DNA from: Pedobacter jejuensis
Lineage (GTDB): Bacteria; Bacteroidota; Bacteroidia; Sphingobacteriales; Sphingobacteriaceae
Assembly: GCF_003725795.1 (NCBI RefSeq)
Contig: NZ_RBEE01000002.1
Coordinates: 287,886 to 351,885 of the forward strand
Direction: 5' to 3'
Length of the DNA: 64,000 nucleotides
Shown: one piece after another, positions 1-8,887 of the stretch
Position numbering within the stretch: position 1 is the stretch's first letter
Layout of the letters: each line of letters opens with the position of its first letter
Notes under the pieces: model-generated
What the model was told of the DNA's origin: nothing
Seen by the model: the letters and a program-made list of their open reading frames with translations, nothing else
Databases searched by the model: none
Program-made: the position numbers and the translations under genes

Positions 1-558
1 TTTGAAAACTTAAATTATTTTAACCACACAGAAAAACTACCGGATTGGTATTGGACAGGCAAAACAGATATGAACTGCCTTAAACATTCCATAAACCAAT
101 CTTTAAATTATGCTTATGCACATCATATTCAACGATTGATGGTTACTGGAAACTTTGCTTTATTGGCGGGAATAAACCCTGATGAGGTAGATTTTTGGTA
201 TTTAAGCATTTATATCGATGCTATACAATGGGTTGAAATTACAAACACCAGGGGTATGAGCCAATACGCTGATGGTGGAATTGTTGGTTCGAAACCATAT
301 ACGGCTTCTGCTAATTACATCAATAAAATGAGTAATTATTGTGAGCATTGCAAATACGACAAGAATGATAAAATTGGCGAAAATTCTTGTCCCTTTAATA
401 GCTTGTATTGGAATTTTCACGATCAGCATCGAGAAAAACTTCAACGCAATCCACGCCTTTCTATGGTTTACCGCCTTTGGGATAAGATGAACCCTGAATT
501 AAAATCTAAAGTTTTATCAAGAGCAGATTATTATCTGAAAAACTTGGAGACATTGTAA
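1..558 (+). CDS. Iron-sulfur bacterial photolyase/cryptochrome (PhrB-like), 3' part only
   Basis: The reading frame is open from base 1, so the gene begins outside the window and only the C-terminal 185 or so residues are seen. Four cysteines are visible: one in DMNCL (codon at 76-78) and a cluster in NYCEHCKYD...NSCPF. Their spacing of 88, 3 and 13 residues equals that of the [4Fe-4S] ligands of Agrobacterium PhrB (C350, C438, C441, C454, from memory). The FAD-pocket helices typical of the family (HHIQRLMVTGNFALL, DFWYLSIYIDAIQWVE) are also present. Family members repair (6-4) photoproducts or act as light sensors using FAD, a lumazine antenna and the cluster. The antenna domain is not in the window. 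A methionine at base 70 is internal and not the true start. Confidence 0.9.
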   Translation, partial: FENLNYFNHTEKLPDWYWTGKTDMNCLKHSINQSLNYAYAHHIQRLMVTGNFALLAGINPDEVDFWYLSIYIDAIQWVEITNTRGMSQYADGGIVGSKPYTASANYINKMSNYCEHCKYDKNDKIGENSCPFNSLYWNFHDQHREKLQRNPRLSMVYRLWDKMNPELKSKVLSRADYYLKNLETL

Positions 559-675
559 TTATTTAGGGTTGGTTTTTTCGATAGACAAATGAGCGATCTT
601 ATTTTCGGTTTGTAGGTGCAAAGACCGAGGAATGTCTATTTAGTATCCGTAGGACATAAGCGGAGTATAGGCATT

Positions 676-1693
676 AGCTTTGACAACTTTTAAAAAGTTG
701 TCAAAGCTTACATGGGATGAAGCAAATCGATAAATTGTCGTATCATCACAAACCAATATACTAGCCCCCCATGGTCTGTGTCCTCACAGAACATTAAATT
801 AATTTTATTTCGGTCTGTGGGGACACAGACCTGGGAATGTCTATTTGGATCTTTAGGACATAATCGGGGATATAGGCATTAGCTTTGACAACTTTTTAAA
901 AGTTGTCAAAGCTTACATGGGATGAAGCAAACCAATAAATTGTCTGTATCATCATAAACCAATATATTATCCCCCGTGGCCTGTGTCCTCACAGAACATT
1001 AAATTATTTTATTTCGGTCCTTATGCACACAGACCGAGGAATAAAGAATTCCATGTTCAAAGATTTCTCGGCTTCGCTCGAAATGACGGTGGGTTTTCTT
1101 CAATGGCCAATGTCCTTACAGAACATTAAACACTTATATTTTCGGTTTGTAGGTGCAAAGACCGAGGAATGTCTATTTGGATATGTAGGACATAAACGGG
1201 CTATGGACAATTAGCTTTGACAACTTTTAAAAAGTTGTCAAAGCGACCATTAAACTATTTATTTCGGTCTTCATGGACACAGACCGAGGAATAAGAATTC
1301 TATGATAAAGATTTCTCGGCTTCGCTCGAAATGACGATAGCTTATTTACTTGCAGCCTTAAATACTTGTAGAAGCAAGATTTAACTAGACCCGATAGAGC
1401 GGAAAGACCGGAAGACGAGGAACGAGGATGAGGACTTGAAGCGATAGCGGGACGAACATTAATAGATGCTTCAGGTATTGCTCTTCTAAAAATTATGAAT
1501 TTTGTGATATTAATCTAAATATTTTCGTTCATGGACATTAAACTTTTATTTTCGGTCTGTGAGGACACAGACCGAGGAATTTGTTTTGTGATATTTAATT
1601 TAAATATGCTCAACTATTGTCTGCGGGGCACAGACGTAAGAATATCTAAATAATTAATTTAGCTTTGACAACTTTTAAAAAGTTGTCAAAGCT
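676..1693. repeat. Four copies of a long AT-rich hairpin (AGCTTTGACAACTTTT family)
   Basis: A near-perfect inverted repeat with 15-16 bp arms and almost no loop appears at 676-708, 881-913, 1213-1244 and 1661-1693. The arms are AGCTTTGACAACTTTT and its complement. Copies 1, 2 and 4 share the same downstream text (about TTACATGGGATGAAGC), while copy 3 is cut off just after the hairpin. The conserved flanks show that a larger unit was copied. The hairpin could form in DNA or RNA. Confidence 0.85.
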
Positions 1694-1804
1694 TACTTGG
1701 AATGAAGCAAACCAATAAATTGTCTGTATCATCACAAACCAATTATTATCCTATTTCAGACCACTAAGACTTCTCTCCATTTCGGTCTGTGGCGGCACAG
1801 ACCG
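811..1804. repeat. Five copies of the CGGTCTGTG..CACAGACCG palindrome
   Basis: Copies are at 811-832, 1015-1036, 1265-1286, 1553-1574 and 1783-1804, with a half-diverged CGGTTTGTAGGTGCAAAGACCG form at about 605-626 and 1142-1163. Most are followed by AGGAAT. The arms are about 9 bp around a 4-base loop, and loop and arm changes differ between copies. The last copy ends 28 bp beyond the 3' end of the minus-strand LacI gene and could serve as its transcript end. Confidence 0.8.
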
Positions 1805-1831
1805 ATGAATAGGAATATAGTATGTATAAAC

Positions 1832-2860
1832 TTAGCTTACTAAAGTTTGGGTAGATTGCCTAATATTTAAATTTGCATTTATTTTTAAAACGCTACGTTC
1901 GCCGCTGTTTTTTGATTCGCCGGCATTTAGTTTTTTAAGTAGCAGTTGAACAATATTTTCTGCCAATGCTTCAATTGGTTGTTCAATCGCTGTTATAGAT
2001 GGGCTAATGAATTCCAAAAGTTCAAAATCATCGAAAGATAAAACTGCCTTGCTAGACAAAAGTTGCTCCATACCTAATCTAGAAAGCCTTAAGCCATCCA
2101 TTGTTAAATAATTCGCTGCAAAAATTATGGCATCTAAATCCGGATTTTCCTGCAAAAATGATTTAATTTTCTCGGTAGAATCTTCTGAATTTGTGTATTT
2201 TATTTTCAGCACCTGCGGTTTAGCTTTTACTTTTTTAACGGTATCTGTATAACCTTGTAAACGATCGAGCATTTGCTGTTGTTCCGTATCAATGGTTACA
2301 AATCCTATTTTTTTAAATCCATTATCCAACAGGTGCTGTGTTGCTGTTGCCGTTGATTGAAAATTATCTGTTAACACATAATCTGCATCAATTTCTGGGA
2401 GATATCTATCGAAGAAAACTACCGGAGCTTTACCCGAAATAAGTCTACCAATTTCTTCTTCCAAACCTTCGGCAATGGCAATAATGTAACCATCTACGTG
2501 CCTATCTTTAAAAATATTTAAAATTTCGCTTATTCTTTTCTTATCATTCCCGGTGCTGCTGAAAATAATTTTATAACCACGAGCCGAAGCTTTTTGGTCG
2601 ATAACCCTTGCAATTCCCGAGAAAAAAGGTTTAGAAATATCATCAACCAAAAAACCAATAATTTTCGTTTTGCCTGTTCGTAAGCTGCGAGCAATTGAAT
2701 TTGGCTGATAATCCAATTCAGCTACAACCTTCAGTATTTTTTCGGTAAGCTTTTCGCTAATATGCTTTTCTTTCGCCTTTCCATTTAATACAAATGAAAC
2801 GGTTGTAATTGATGTGCCTACCAGGTTAGCAATGTGTTTTATTGATAATTTTTCTTGCAT
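1832..2860 (-). CDS. LacI-family transcriptional regulator (LacI-1)
   Basis: This 342-residue protein has the usual LacI layout: an N-terminal helix-turn-helix (IKHIANLVGTSITTVSFVLNG) with hinge helix YQPNSIARSLRTG at about residues 5-60, then a periplasmic-binding-protein-like sensor domain containing VDGYIIAIAEG and VVFFDRYLP. It lies 56 bp downstream of uxuA on the same strand and probably shares its transcript. The position suggests that it controls hexuronate or glycan genes of this locus, and the inducer is likely a sugar acid or oligosaccharide product; both points are inference. Its recognition helix (SITTVSFVL) differs from that of the other LacI protein at 7429-8436 (SIATVSKAL), so the two probably read different sites. 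Confidence 0.93.
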   Translation of the reverse strand: MQEKLSIKHIANLVGTSITTVSFVLNGKAKEKHISEKLTEKILKVVAELDYQPNSIARSLRTGKTKIIGFLVDDISKPFFSGIARVIDQKASARGYKIIFSSTGNDKKRISEILNIFKDRHVDGYIIAIAEGLEEEIGRLISGKAPVVFFDRYLPEIDADYVLTDNFQSTATATQHLLDNGFKKIGFVTIDTEQQQMLDRLQGYTDTVKKVKAKPQVLKIKYTNSEDSTEKIKSFLQENPDLDAIIFAANYLTMDGLRLSRLGMEQLLSSKAVLSFDDFELLEFISPSITAIEQPIEALAENIVQLLLKKLNAGESKNSGERSVLKINANLNIRQSTQTLVS

Positions 2861-2916
2861 TAAGAATGTTAATATGTAATAATAAATTGTTTAGACACGC
2901 AGCTAGGCTTATTTCA

Positions 2917-4092
2917 TTAATAATTTCCGGTTACACCAACTTCAAGTCCACGTAATTCTGCCAAACCCCTTAAACGACCAATTGCTGAATAACCAGGGTT
3001 GGTTTGCTTCGCTAAATCATCGAGCATTTGGTGGCCGTGATCTGGTCTGAAAGGAATAGTTTTTTCTCTTAAAGCATTCTCTTCGGATAGAGCCTTCATA
3101 ATTTCGTACATGTTTACATCGCCGCCCAAATGGTCTGCTTCGTAAAAACTTCCGTCGTTATCTTTAGTTACGTTTCTTAAATGTGCAAAATAAACCTGCT
3201 CTTTAACAACGTTAAAAATTTCTAGTACATTGTTATCAACACCCGCACCCAATGAACCGGTACAAAAGCAAACTCCATTAAATGGTTTATCAACCTTTTC
3301 AAATATATAACTAAAATCATCAATCGTACTTGCAATTCTTGGCAAACCTAAAATAGGATAAGGAGGATCATCGGGATGGATGGTCATTTTAATTCCTTCG
3401 GTTTCGCAAACATCCGCAATAGATGATAAAAAATAAACCAAATTTTCCCTCAAGCCATCAAAACCAAGTTTTTTATACTCGGTAATGCTGTTTCGCAGGG
3501 TTTCCAATTCGATTTCTTTCTCATTAGGAATACCCATCAAAACGTTTATCTGCAAATCTTTTAGTTCCTGCTGATTTAACGTAGCGAACTTGTCTTTCGC
3601 CCGGTTTAAAATAGATTCAGAATAATCCAACTCCGCTTCATCCCTTTTTAAAATGTATAAATCGAAAATTGCCAAATCTATCCAATTAAAATACAAGGCT
3701 TTGGAACCATCTGTCATTTCTAAATCCAGTTGTGTACGTGTCCAATCTAACACCGGCATAAAGTTATAGCAAACTGTTTTTATACCACATTGCGATAAGT
3801 TTTGAAGCGACTTTTTATACTTTTCAATATATTCATCTGCATTAGCAGCACGGGTTTTAATGGCTTCATGCACAGGAACGCTTTCTACTACTGACCATGT
3901 TAAACCAGCAGCTTCGATAATAGATTTACGCTCTAAAATATCGTTTACCGGCCAAATTTCGCCATGTGGAATGTGATGCAGTGCGGTAACAATTCCTGTA
4001 GCACCAGCTTGTTTTACATCTTGTAAACTAACCGGATCATTTGGCCCATACCAGCGCCAAGTTTGTTCTAATTTTTTATATTCAGTTTTCAT
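2917..4092 (-). CDS. uxuA: Mannonate dehydratase UxuA
   Basis: UxuA dehydrates D-mannonate to 2-keto-3-deoxy-D-gluconate in the cytoplasmic glucuronate pathway. The protein shows the family signature from the start (LEQTWRWYGPNDPVSL, GATGIVTALHHIPHGEIWP, WSVVESVPVHE) and later metal/active-site segments (MTIHPDDPPYPILGLPR, CFCTGSLGAG, HLRNV, PFRPDHGHQM). The start at 4092 gives 391 residues, the usual size, and begins just before the conserved region; an upstream start at 4131 would add 13 unconserved residues. It sits 50 bp downstream of a GH28 gene and 56 bp upstream of LacI-1, suggesting one transcript. In this locus it would catabolise glucuronate made by the inositol oxygenase at 8888-9775 or released from a glycan. 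UxaC and UxuB partners are not in the window. Confidence 0.96.
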   Translation of the reverse strand: MKTEYKKLEQTWRWYGPNDPVSLQDVKQAGATGIVTALHHIPHGEIWPVNDILERKSIIEAAGLTWSVVESVPVHEAIKTRAANADEYIEKYKKSLQNLSQCGIKTVCYNFMPVLDWTRTQLDLEMTDGSKALYFNWIDLAIFDLYILKRDEAELDYSESILNRAKDKFATLNQQELKDLQINVLMGIPNEKEIELETLRNSITEYKKLGFDGLRENLVYFLSSIADVCETEGIKMTIHPDDPPYPILGLPRIASTIDDFSYIFEKVDKPFNGVCFCTGSLGAGVDNNVLEIFNVVKEQVYFAHLRNVTKDNDGSFYEADHLGGDVNMYEIMKALSEENALREKTIPFRPDHGHQMLDDLAKQTNPGYSAIGRLRGLAELRGLEVGVTGNY

Positions 4093-4142
4093 AAATTTAA
4101 ATTGAGGACGGAAATTATACAAAAAATCCAAATAAATTTTTG

Positions 4143-5558
4143 TTAAAATGTACTATTCGTTTCCTGAAAATTTACCGTTCTAAGTTTTTCAACATTTTTT
4201 TGTTCAATTGCTTTTCCGGCATAACTAGGTTTTTTTAAACCCCAAATTACTTCGCTATTTAGCAAATTAATGTTTCCTGTATTTTCAAAATAAAAACCAG
4301 CGATAGGACTTTTCACCAATCCTTCTACATTGCTAGGACGGCGATCGTAAACGCCTCCGCTAACATTGGTTGTTTTGTTAACAGTAACACTAACCTGGTC
4401 AAAATTAATGTTAGAAATCTTATCCTGACTTTCGCCGCTAATGTAAACGCCGCTTTCTCCTGTACAGCGAATATTGCTAAAATAAATATTTTTTACGGCA
4501 CCAACTTTACCTTTCGTTTGTCCTTTTGGTAAGCGCCATCCGGCATCTTTGTTATTTGCCGTAGCACGTGGATAAGCAGTTATGTAAATAGGTTCTGCTT
4601 TTCCCCACCAAACATCACTAAAAAGTTTCGATTCGATAATCAAGTTAGAAAAAGTAACATCGCTAACTGTTCCTTCATCCCTATTTTGAATGCCAATGCC
4701 CCTATTACTGTTTCGGATATTGCAATTGTTAATCAATACATTACTAATTCTATCCATATTTTCGGAGCCTATTTTAATGGCACAAGAACTTGAAGTCATG
4801 GTGCAGTTGCTAATCACAATGTTTTCGCATGCGCCATATTCTTCAAACTCGCGTCGGTTTTTTAGGCATATACAATCATCTCCCGATTCGATATAGCAAT
4901 TTGTAATTCTAACATTTTTACTGTGATCGAGATCAATTCCATCGCTGTTTCTAATTTTTATGCTATTGAGCAAGGTAATATTCGAAATGGAAACATCATC
5001 GCAGCCAATAAGATGGACGGTCCAATAAGCAGAATTTTGAAAGGTAACACCATCTATATTAAGTTTTTTACAGCCAATTAGGGTTAGCAAATGCGGACGA
5101 GGATCGATAACATTAAAAGGTTTCAATACATAAGAATCAGATAATTCATCTCCCATGAAAGAAATACCATTGCCATCAATAATTCCGGTACCGGTAATGC
5201 TTACTTGTTCCAGTTTTTCTCCTCCAATCCAAATGGTTCCTTCGCCTTTATTTTCGCGAAATGCGCTTTTTGTATAAATGCTTTCATCAGGACTAGCCAA
5301 TATTTTTGCGCCACCTTCAACTCTTAATTCTACAAAAGATTTTAAATCGAATGGTCCTGCCAAAAAAACATGCCCTGCAGGTACAAGTACTTGTCCACCA
5401 CCTGCTGCCGAGCAAGCATTTATGGCTTTTTGAATGGCTGAGGCATCATTCGTTTTACCATCGCCAACGGCTCCATAATTTTTGATGTTAAATTTTTGTT
5501 GTGCAAAGACATTTAAAGAAAGCAATAGTGCAAATGTAAGTAGTACTTTAATTTTCAT
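4143..5558 (-). CDS. Secreted GH28-family glycoside hydrolase (atypical polygalacturonase fold)
   Basis: The start at 5558 gives 471 residues with a clear signal peptide (MKIKVLLTFALLLSLNVFAQ), so the enzyme is exported. The N-terminal FNIKNYGAVGDGKTNDASAIQKAI and a right-handed beta-helix with repeated N-x-x-I-x-x-x-x rungs are typical of GH28. Three catalytic-type aspartates are visible: D206 in NSDGID and D227/D228 in ESGDDCICLK. The canonical Gly-His-Gly and Arg-Ile-Lys motifs of polygalacturonases are absent; in their places stand SSCAIKIGSE and RGIGIQNRDEG. It probably acts on a uronic acid linkage but not as a classical pectinase. It lies between the symporter and uxuA on the same strand. 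Confidence 0.88.
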   Translation of the reverse strand: MKIKVLLTFALLLSLNVFAQQKFNIKNYGAVGDGKTNDASAIQKAINACSAAGGGQVLVPAGHVFLAGPFDLKSFVELRVEGGAKILASPDESIYTKSAFRENKGEGTIWIGGEKLEQVSITGTGIIDGNGISFMGDELSDSYVLKPFNVIDPRPHLLTLIGCKKLNIDGVTFQNSAYWTVHLIGCDDVSISNITLLNSIKIRNSDGIDLDHSKNVRITNCYIESGDDCICLKNRREFEEYGACENIVISNCTMTSSSCAIKIGSENMDRISNVLINNCNIRNSNRGIGIQNRDEGTVSDVTFSNLIIESKLFSDVWWGKAEPIYITAYPRATANNKDAGWRLPKGQTKGKVGAVKNIYFSNIRCTGESGVYISGESQDKISNINFDQVSVTVNKTTNVSGGVYDRRPSNVEGLVKSPIAGFYFENTGNINLLNSEVIWGLKKPSYAGKAIEQKNVEKLRTVNFQETNSTF

Positions 5559-5678
5559 TCTATATTGGTATTGGTTTTTATGTAAAACGTGCATCAAATC
5601 ATATTCAATTAACGCAAAATATTTTTTTGTTGAAGCTAATTTGCCTTAAAAATTGCAATCATTCAATTAATTAATCTG

Positions 5679-7307
5679 CTACCAGAAAACGGTATAAAGA
5701 GCTGCTAAAATGCCGCAAATAATAACTGACGAAACTGCAAATGCTGGTGTTACTTTAAACATACTGCTATCAATTTCCAACCCCTGCTCGTTATTTTTAC
5801 TTTTTGGATCGCTAAGCGTTACAGCAACCATAATAATTATAATGATTACAAAAACCCAGGACATTCTATTTAGAAAAGGAATATCAGCTATAAAACCGTT
5901 ACTCAACACAGGTAAAAACTTAAGGAGAATTGATAATGGGATGGTTAATAATGCAGCAGCAAGTGCAGCTCTTGAAGTAGTTCTTTTCCAGAAAAAGCCC
6001 AACAAAAAGATAGCAAATACGCCTGGTGAAATAAAGCCAACATACTCCTGAATAAATTGATAAACCTGATCAAAACTTCTTAAAGCTGGCGCCACCACAA
6101 TTGCAATAAGTGATGCCACCACAACCGACCAGCGACCAACAGAAACCAATTTCTTTTCGGTTGCTTCTGGCTTGATGTATTTTTTATAAATATCCAATGT
6201 AAAAATGGTTGCAATACTATTTGATTTTCCGGCTAGAGATGCAACAATTGCGGCTGTTAATGCGGCAAATGCCATTCCTTTAATACCCCCAGGCAATAAA
6301 TTCATTAAAACCGGATAGGCATGGTCGGGCTTAACCGTTCCACTGGCGTCAAGCATTTCCGCCTGAAAATATCCGCGTTGGTACAATACAAATGCCGCTA
6401 TACCCGGAATGACTACAATTACAGGAATTAACAATTTTAGAAAAGCGGCAAAGATTAATCCGCTTCTACCAGTTTTTAAATCCGCACCTAAAGCACGTTG
6501 AACAATATATTGATTGCAGCCCCAATAATTTAGATTGTTAATCCAGAGACCGCCAACCAGCACTGCAATTCCAGGTAATTCGTTGTAAAACTTATCACCC
6601 TTATTAAAAATCATGTGAAAATGATCAGATGCTTCTGAACGTAAAAGCGGCAGTGCTCCAAAAACAGTTTGTGTATCTAATTTTTCCGAAACCAATTTCA
6701 AAGCCATGTAGCAGGTAATTAAACCACCAACAACCAATACTACAACCTGAATTACATCCGTATAGCCAATAACTTTCATGCCGCCGAGCGTAATAATCGC
6801 CGAAAAAATAGCCAGAAATATTATACAAGTACTAAATGGAATACCGGTGATGGTTTCAATTGCGATTGCACCAAGAAAAAATATCGAAGTTAAATTGACA
6901 AAAACATAAACCAAGAGCCAGAAAACGGCCATTAATGTACTAACCGTATTGTTATACCGCGTAGAAAGAAATTGCGGCATAGTGTAGATTTTGTTTTTTA
7001 AATAAATAGGCAAAAAGAATATGGCTACAATAATTAATGTTGCTGCAGCCATCCATTCGTAACTTGCAATGGCCAATCCCATTGCAAAACCAGAGCCCGA
7101 CATACCAATAAAATGCTCGGCAGAGATGTTTGACGCTATAATGGATGCACCAATAGCCCACCATGTAAGCGAACCTTCAGCCAGGAAATAATCTTTTGTA
7201 TCGGTTTGTTTTTGTTTTTTGCTTCGGTAAACCCAGTATCCATAAGCAGAAACTATAATAAAGTATATAAAAAAGACTGCACAATCTAGCGCCGAAAGAT
7301 GATTCAT
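5679..7307 (-). CDS. Sodium:solute symporter (SSS/SGLT family)
   Basis: This 542-residue protein has about 14 hydrophobic segments and SSS hallmarks: DYFLAEGSLTWWAIGASIIASNISAEHFIGMSG near the N-terminus, WINNLNYWGCNQYIVQR, and AALTAAIVASLAGKSNSIATIFTLDIYKKY near residues 350-385. SSS proteins carry sugars, inositol or sugar acids with sodium across the inner membrane. It begins the run symporter-GH28-uxuA-LacI-1, and an operator-like site lies 75-90 bp upstream of its start. In this context the likely substrate is a uronic acid, an inositol or a small uronosyl glycoside, but the sequence alone does not decide. Confidence 0.94.
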   Translation of the reverse strand: MNHLSALDCAVFFIYFIIVSAYGYWVYRSKKQKQTDTKDYFLAEGSLTWWAIGASIIASNISAEHFIGMSGSGFAMGLAIASYEWMAAATLIIVAIFFLPIYLKNKIYTMPQFLSTRYNNTVSTLMAVFWLLVYVFVNLTSIFFLGAIAIETITGIPFSTCIIFLAIFSAIITLGGMKVIGYTDVIQVVVLVVGGLITCYMALKLVSEKLDTQTVFGALPLLRSEASDHFHMIFNKGDKFYNELPGIAVLVGGLWINNLNYWGCNQYIVQRALGADLKTGRSGLIFAAFLKLLIPVIVVIPGIAAFVLYQRGYFQAEMLDASGTVKPDHAYPVLMNLLPGGIKGMAFAALTAAIVASLAGKSNSIATIFTLDIYKKYIKPEATEKKLVSVGRWSVVVASLIAIVVAPALRSFDQVYQFIQEYVGFISPGVFAIFLLGFFWKRTTSRAALAAALLTIPLSILLKFLPVLSNGFIADIPFLNRMSWVFVIIIIIMVAVTLSDPKSKNNEQGLEIDSSMFKVTPAFAVSSVIICGILAALYTVFW

Positions 7308-7380
7308 AAGAAAGATAATATTTGGTTTTTTTAAAAATCAGAAAAATTACTAAAGTTACAGGCTATATACTTTTATTTAA

Positions 7381-7395
7381 TTACGTAAACGTTTT
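7381..7395. promoter_or_regulatory. Operator-like site upstream of the symporter gene
   Basis: TTACGTAAACGTTTT contains the perfect 8-bp palindrome AAACGTTT (7387-7394) with a central CG, the pattern typical of LacI-family operators. A second copy, TTACGTAATCGTTTA, occurs at 8775-8789 upstream of the inositol oxygenase gene; 13 of the first 14 bases agree. I saw no third copy in the window. The neighbouring LacI protein at 7429-8436 is the natural candidate reader. Confidence 0.6.
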
Positions 7396-7428
7396 CGGAT
7401 AAAATTTGAATTTAAAGCATAAATAAAG

Positions 7429-8436
7429 CTAGCAACCTGTTGAAGCCCGCTTGATGAGTACTGATTTTAAAACAATGTCTTTATCATCATCCATGCCTTT
7501 TTTATTTAATATTTTGAACAAACATTTGGCTGCTTCATTGCCAATTTCAAAAGCAGGTTGTGTAATAGTTGTTAGTGAAGGATTAAGTAATTTTGCCGAA
7601 CTCATGTTAGAAAAACTCAATATTTTTACGTCTCCAGGAATGCTGAACTTCAATTCAGCACAAGCCATGTAAGCTGGAATGATAAATTCTTCTATTGATG
7701 AAAACAAGGCATCGGGTTTATGTTTTTTAAAGAGCGTTTTAATATTAGCGAAATTTACTTCCTCATCTTCGCTATAATCTAGCACAAGCTCCTCACGAAA
7801 ATTAATGCCATGCGCTATTAAAGCATCTTTGTAACCTGTAAACCTGGCTGTACCTGCCGGAAGTTTACCCAAACCATATAAAAATGCGATGTTTTGACAA
7901 CCACATTCAATGAAATGCTCTGTTGCCTTAAAAGATATTTGGTAATCATCGGTGGTAATTTTAAAGGCATCTAAAGATTCATAAACCCTGTCGAAAAACA
8001 CCAATGGAACTTTTTTTACCAAATCTCGGTAATAATCGCTGTTGTATTCGTTGCTCGATACCGATGTTAATATTCCATCAACCCTACCATTTAATAAACT
8101 ATTGGTAAAGGATTTTTCCATTTCTGCGTCTTCATGCGTTTGATAAATCAAAACATGGTGACCGTATTTTCGGGCGATTTCTTCAATACCTTTAATGGCC
8201 AGCGAAAAGAAATTATTAGCAACATCAGGCACAATTACCGCGATGGTTTTGGTCTTATTGCTTCTTAAATTACTTGCTGCCGGGTTTGGTGTATAATTAA
8301 GTTCTTTAGCTAGCGATAAAACCCTGTTTTTAGTTTTCAAGCTAATTTCATAGCTATCGTTAAGTGCTTTAGAAACCGTTGCAATAGAGATGTTTAATTC
8401 TTGTGCAAGTCTTTTAATATTTACCTCTCCCGCCAT
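7429..8436 (-). CDS. LacI-family transcriptional regulator (LacI-2)
   Basis: This 335-residue protein starts with a LacI helix-turn-helix (VNIKRLAQELNISIATVSKALN) and hinge (YTPNPAASNLRSNKTKTIAVIVPD), followed by a two-lobed sugar-binding domain (VANNFFSLAIKGIEEIA, NGRVDGILTSVS, VPLVFFDRV, TTDDYQISFKATEHFIECG). It lies between the symporter operon (same strand, 121 bp downstream) and the divergently transcribed MIOX-SusC-SusD operon. Matching operator-like sites flank it on both sides, so it is a good candidate for co-regulating both arms. The inducer is unknown. Confidence 0.94.
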   Translation of the reverse strand: MAGEVNIKRLAQELNISIATVSKALNDSYEISLKTKNRVLSLAKELNYTPNPAASNLRSNKTKTIAVIVPDVANNFFSLAIKGIEEIARKYGHHVLIYQTHEDAEMEKSFTNSLLNGRVDGILTSVSSNEYNSDYYRDLVKKVPLVFFDRVYESLDAFKITTDDYQISFKATEHFIECGCQNIAFLYGLGKLPAGTARFTGYKDALIAHGINFREELVLDYSEDEEVNFANIKTLFKKHKPDALFSSIEEFIIPAYMACAELKFSIPGDVKILSFSNMSSAKLLNPSLTTITQPAFEIGNEAAKCLFKILNKKGMDDDKDIVLKSVLIKRASTGC

Positions 8437-8887
8437 TTTTTATTAAAGTTTGTTAGTTATTACGCTTCTCATCTTATCACCCAAGGCAAAAGCTGTATTT
8501 AAAAAATATCTCTATCAGCATTTGCGAAGTAAAAGTTAGTTAATCTTTTAAATAATTTAAAATACCAGAAATTATTTGGTTAATAAAACAAGTGTTGCGT
8601 TGCATTACACAACAATTTCGCCGTTACGAAATTATAAAATAATAGTCGTATTAACATTTATTTAATATGCTACTGGTAATGCAGATTAAATTTATCAAAA
8701 GTGGTGTTGAAAAACCAGCCCTTAAACAAAATCAAATAATTGATTTACAGATAAATATATAATTTTTTAGAAGGTTACGTAATCGTTTAAGTAAATAAAC
8801 TTGGCAAATTATTAAGGTTTGTGTTTTCAAAAACTCAACTTTAACTATTCAAAAAAAGCAATTTTTAACCAAATTATTTCTAGCCTT
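8437..8887. promoter_or_regulatory. Divergent regulatory region between LacI-2 and the MIOX-SusCD operon
   Basis: This 451-bp AT-rich stretch holds no supported gene. A reading frame could start at a TTG at 8819, but the conserved inositol oxygenase sequence begins after the ATG at 8888. The region must hold promoters in both directions. The clearest signal is the operator-like site at 8775-8789. An imperfect inverted repeat, GTTGCGTTGCATTACACAAC, lies at about 8593-8612. I found no exact TAnnTTTG box. Confidence 0.5.
8775..8789. promoter_or_regulatory. Operator-like site upstream of the inositol oxygenase gene
   Basis: TTACGTAATCGTTTA matches the site at 7381-7395 in 13 of its first 14 positions, and its AATCGTTT core keeps the central CG of LacI-family operators. 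It lies about 100 bp before the ATG of the oxygenase gene, a sensible place for repression or activation of the MIOX-SusC-SusD operon. Confidence 0.6.

Larger units (their letters stand above)
559..1831. repeat. Intergenic field of two interspersed hairpin-repeat families
   Basis: No convincing gene is present in these 1.27 kb. The stretch is built from repeated blocks. A typical block runs: an imperfect CGGTCTGTG..CACAGACCG palindrome, the text GAATGTCTATTTGG, a long AGCTTTGACAACTTTT hairpin, then CATGGGATGAAGCAAACCAATAAATTGTC. Two copies of a further motif (AGATTTCTCGGCTTCGCTC, about 1060 and 1309) also occur; this motif recurs near 61205. A degenerate GACGAGGA/GCGATAGCGGGAC block lies at about 1415-1455. 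Short reading frames here, such as the one at 1023-1214, are read out of the repeats and are not called as genes. Confidence 0.85.

Noticed and set aside
1023..1214. Open frame of 63 codons in the first repeat field
   Set aside because: It runs through the palindromic repeats; its sequence is that of copied non-coding units, and other copies do not keep the frame.
8819..8887. N-terminal extension of the inositol oxygenase from a TTG start
   Set aside because: The added 23 residues have no match to MIOX, while the ATG at 8888 gives the normal family length.
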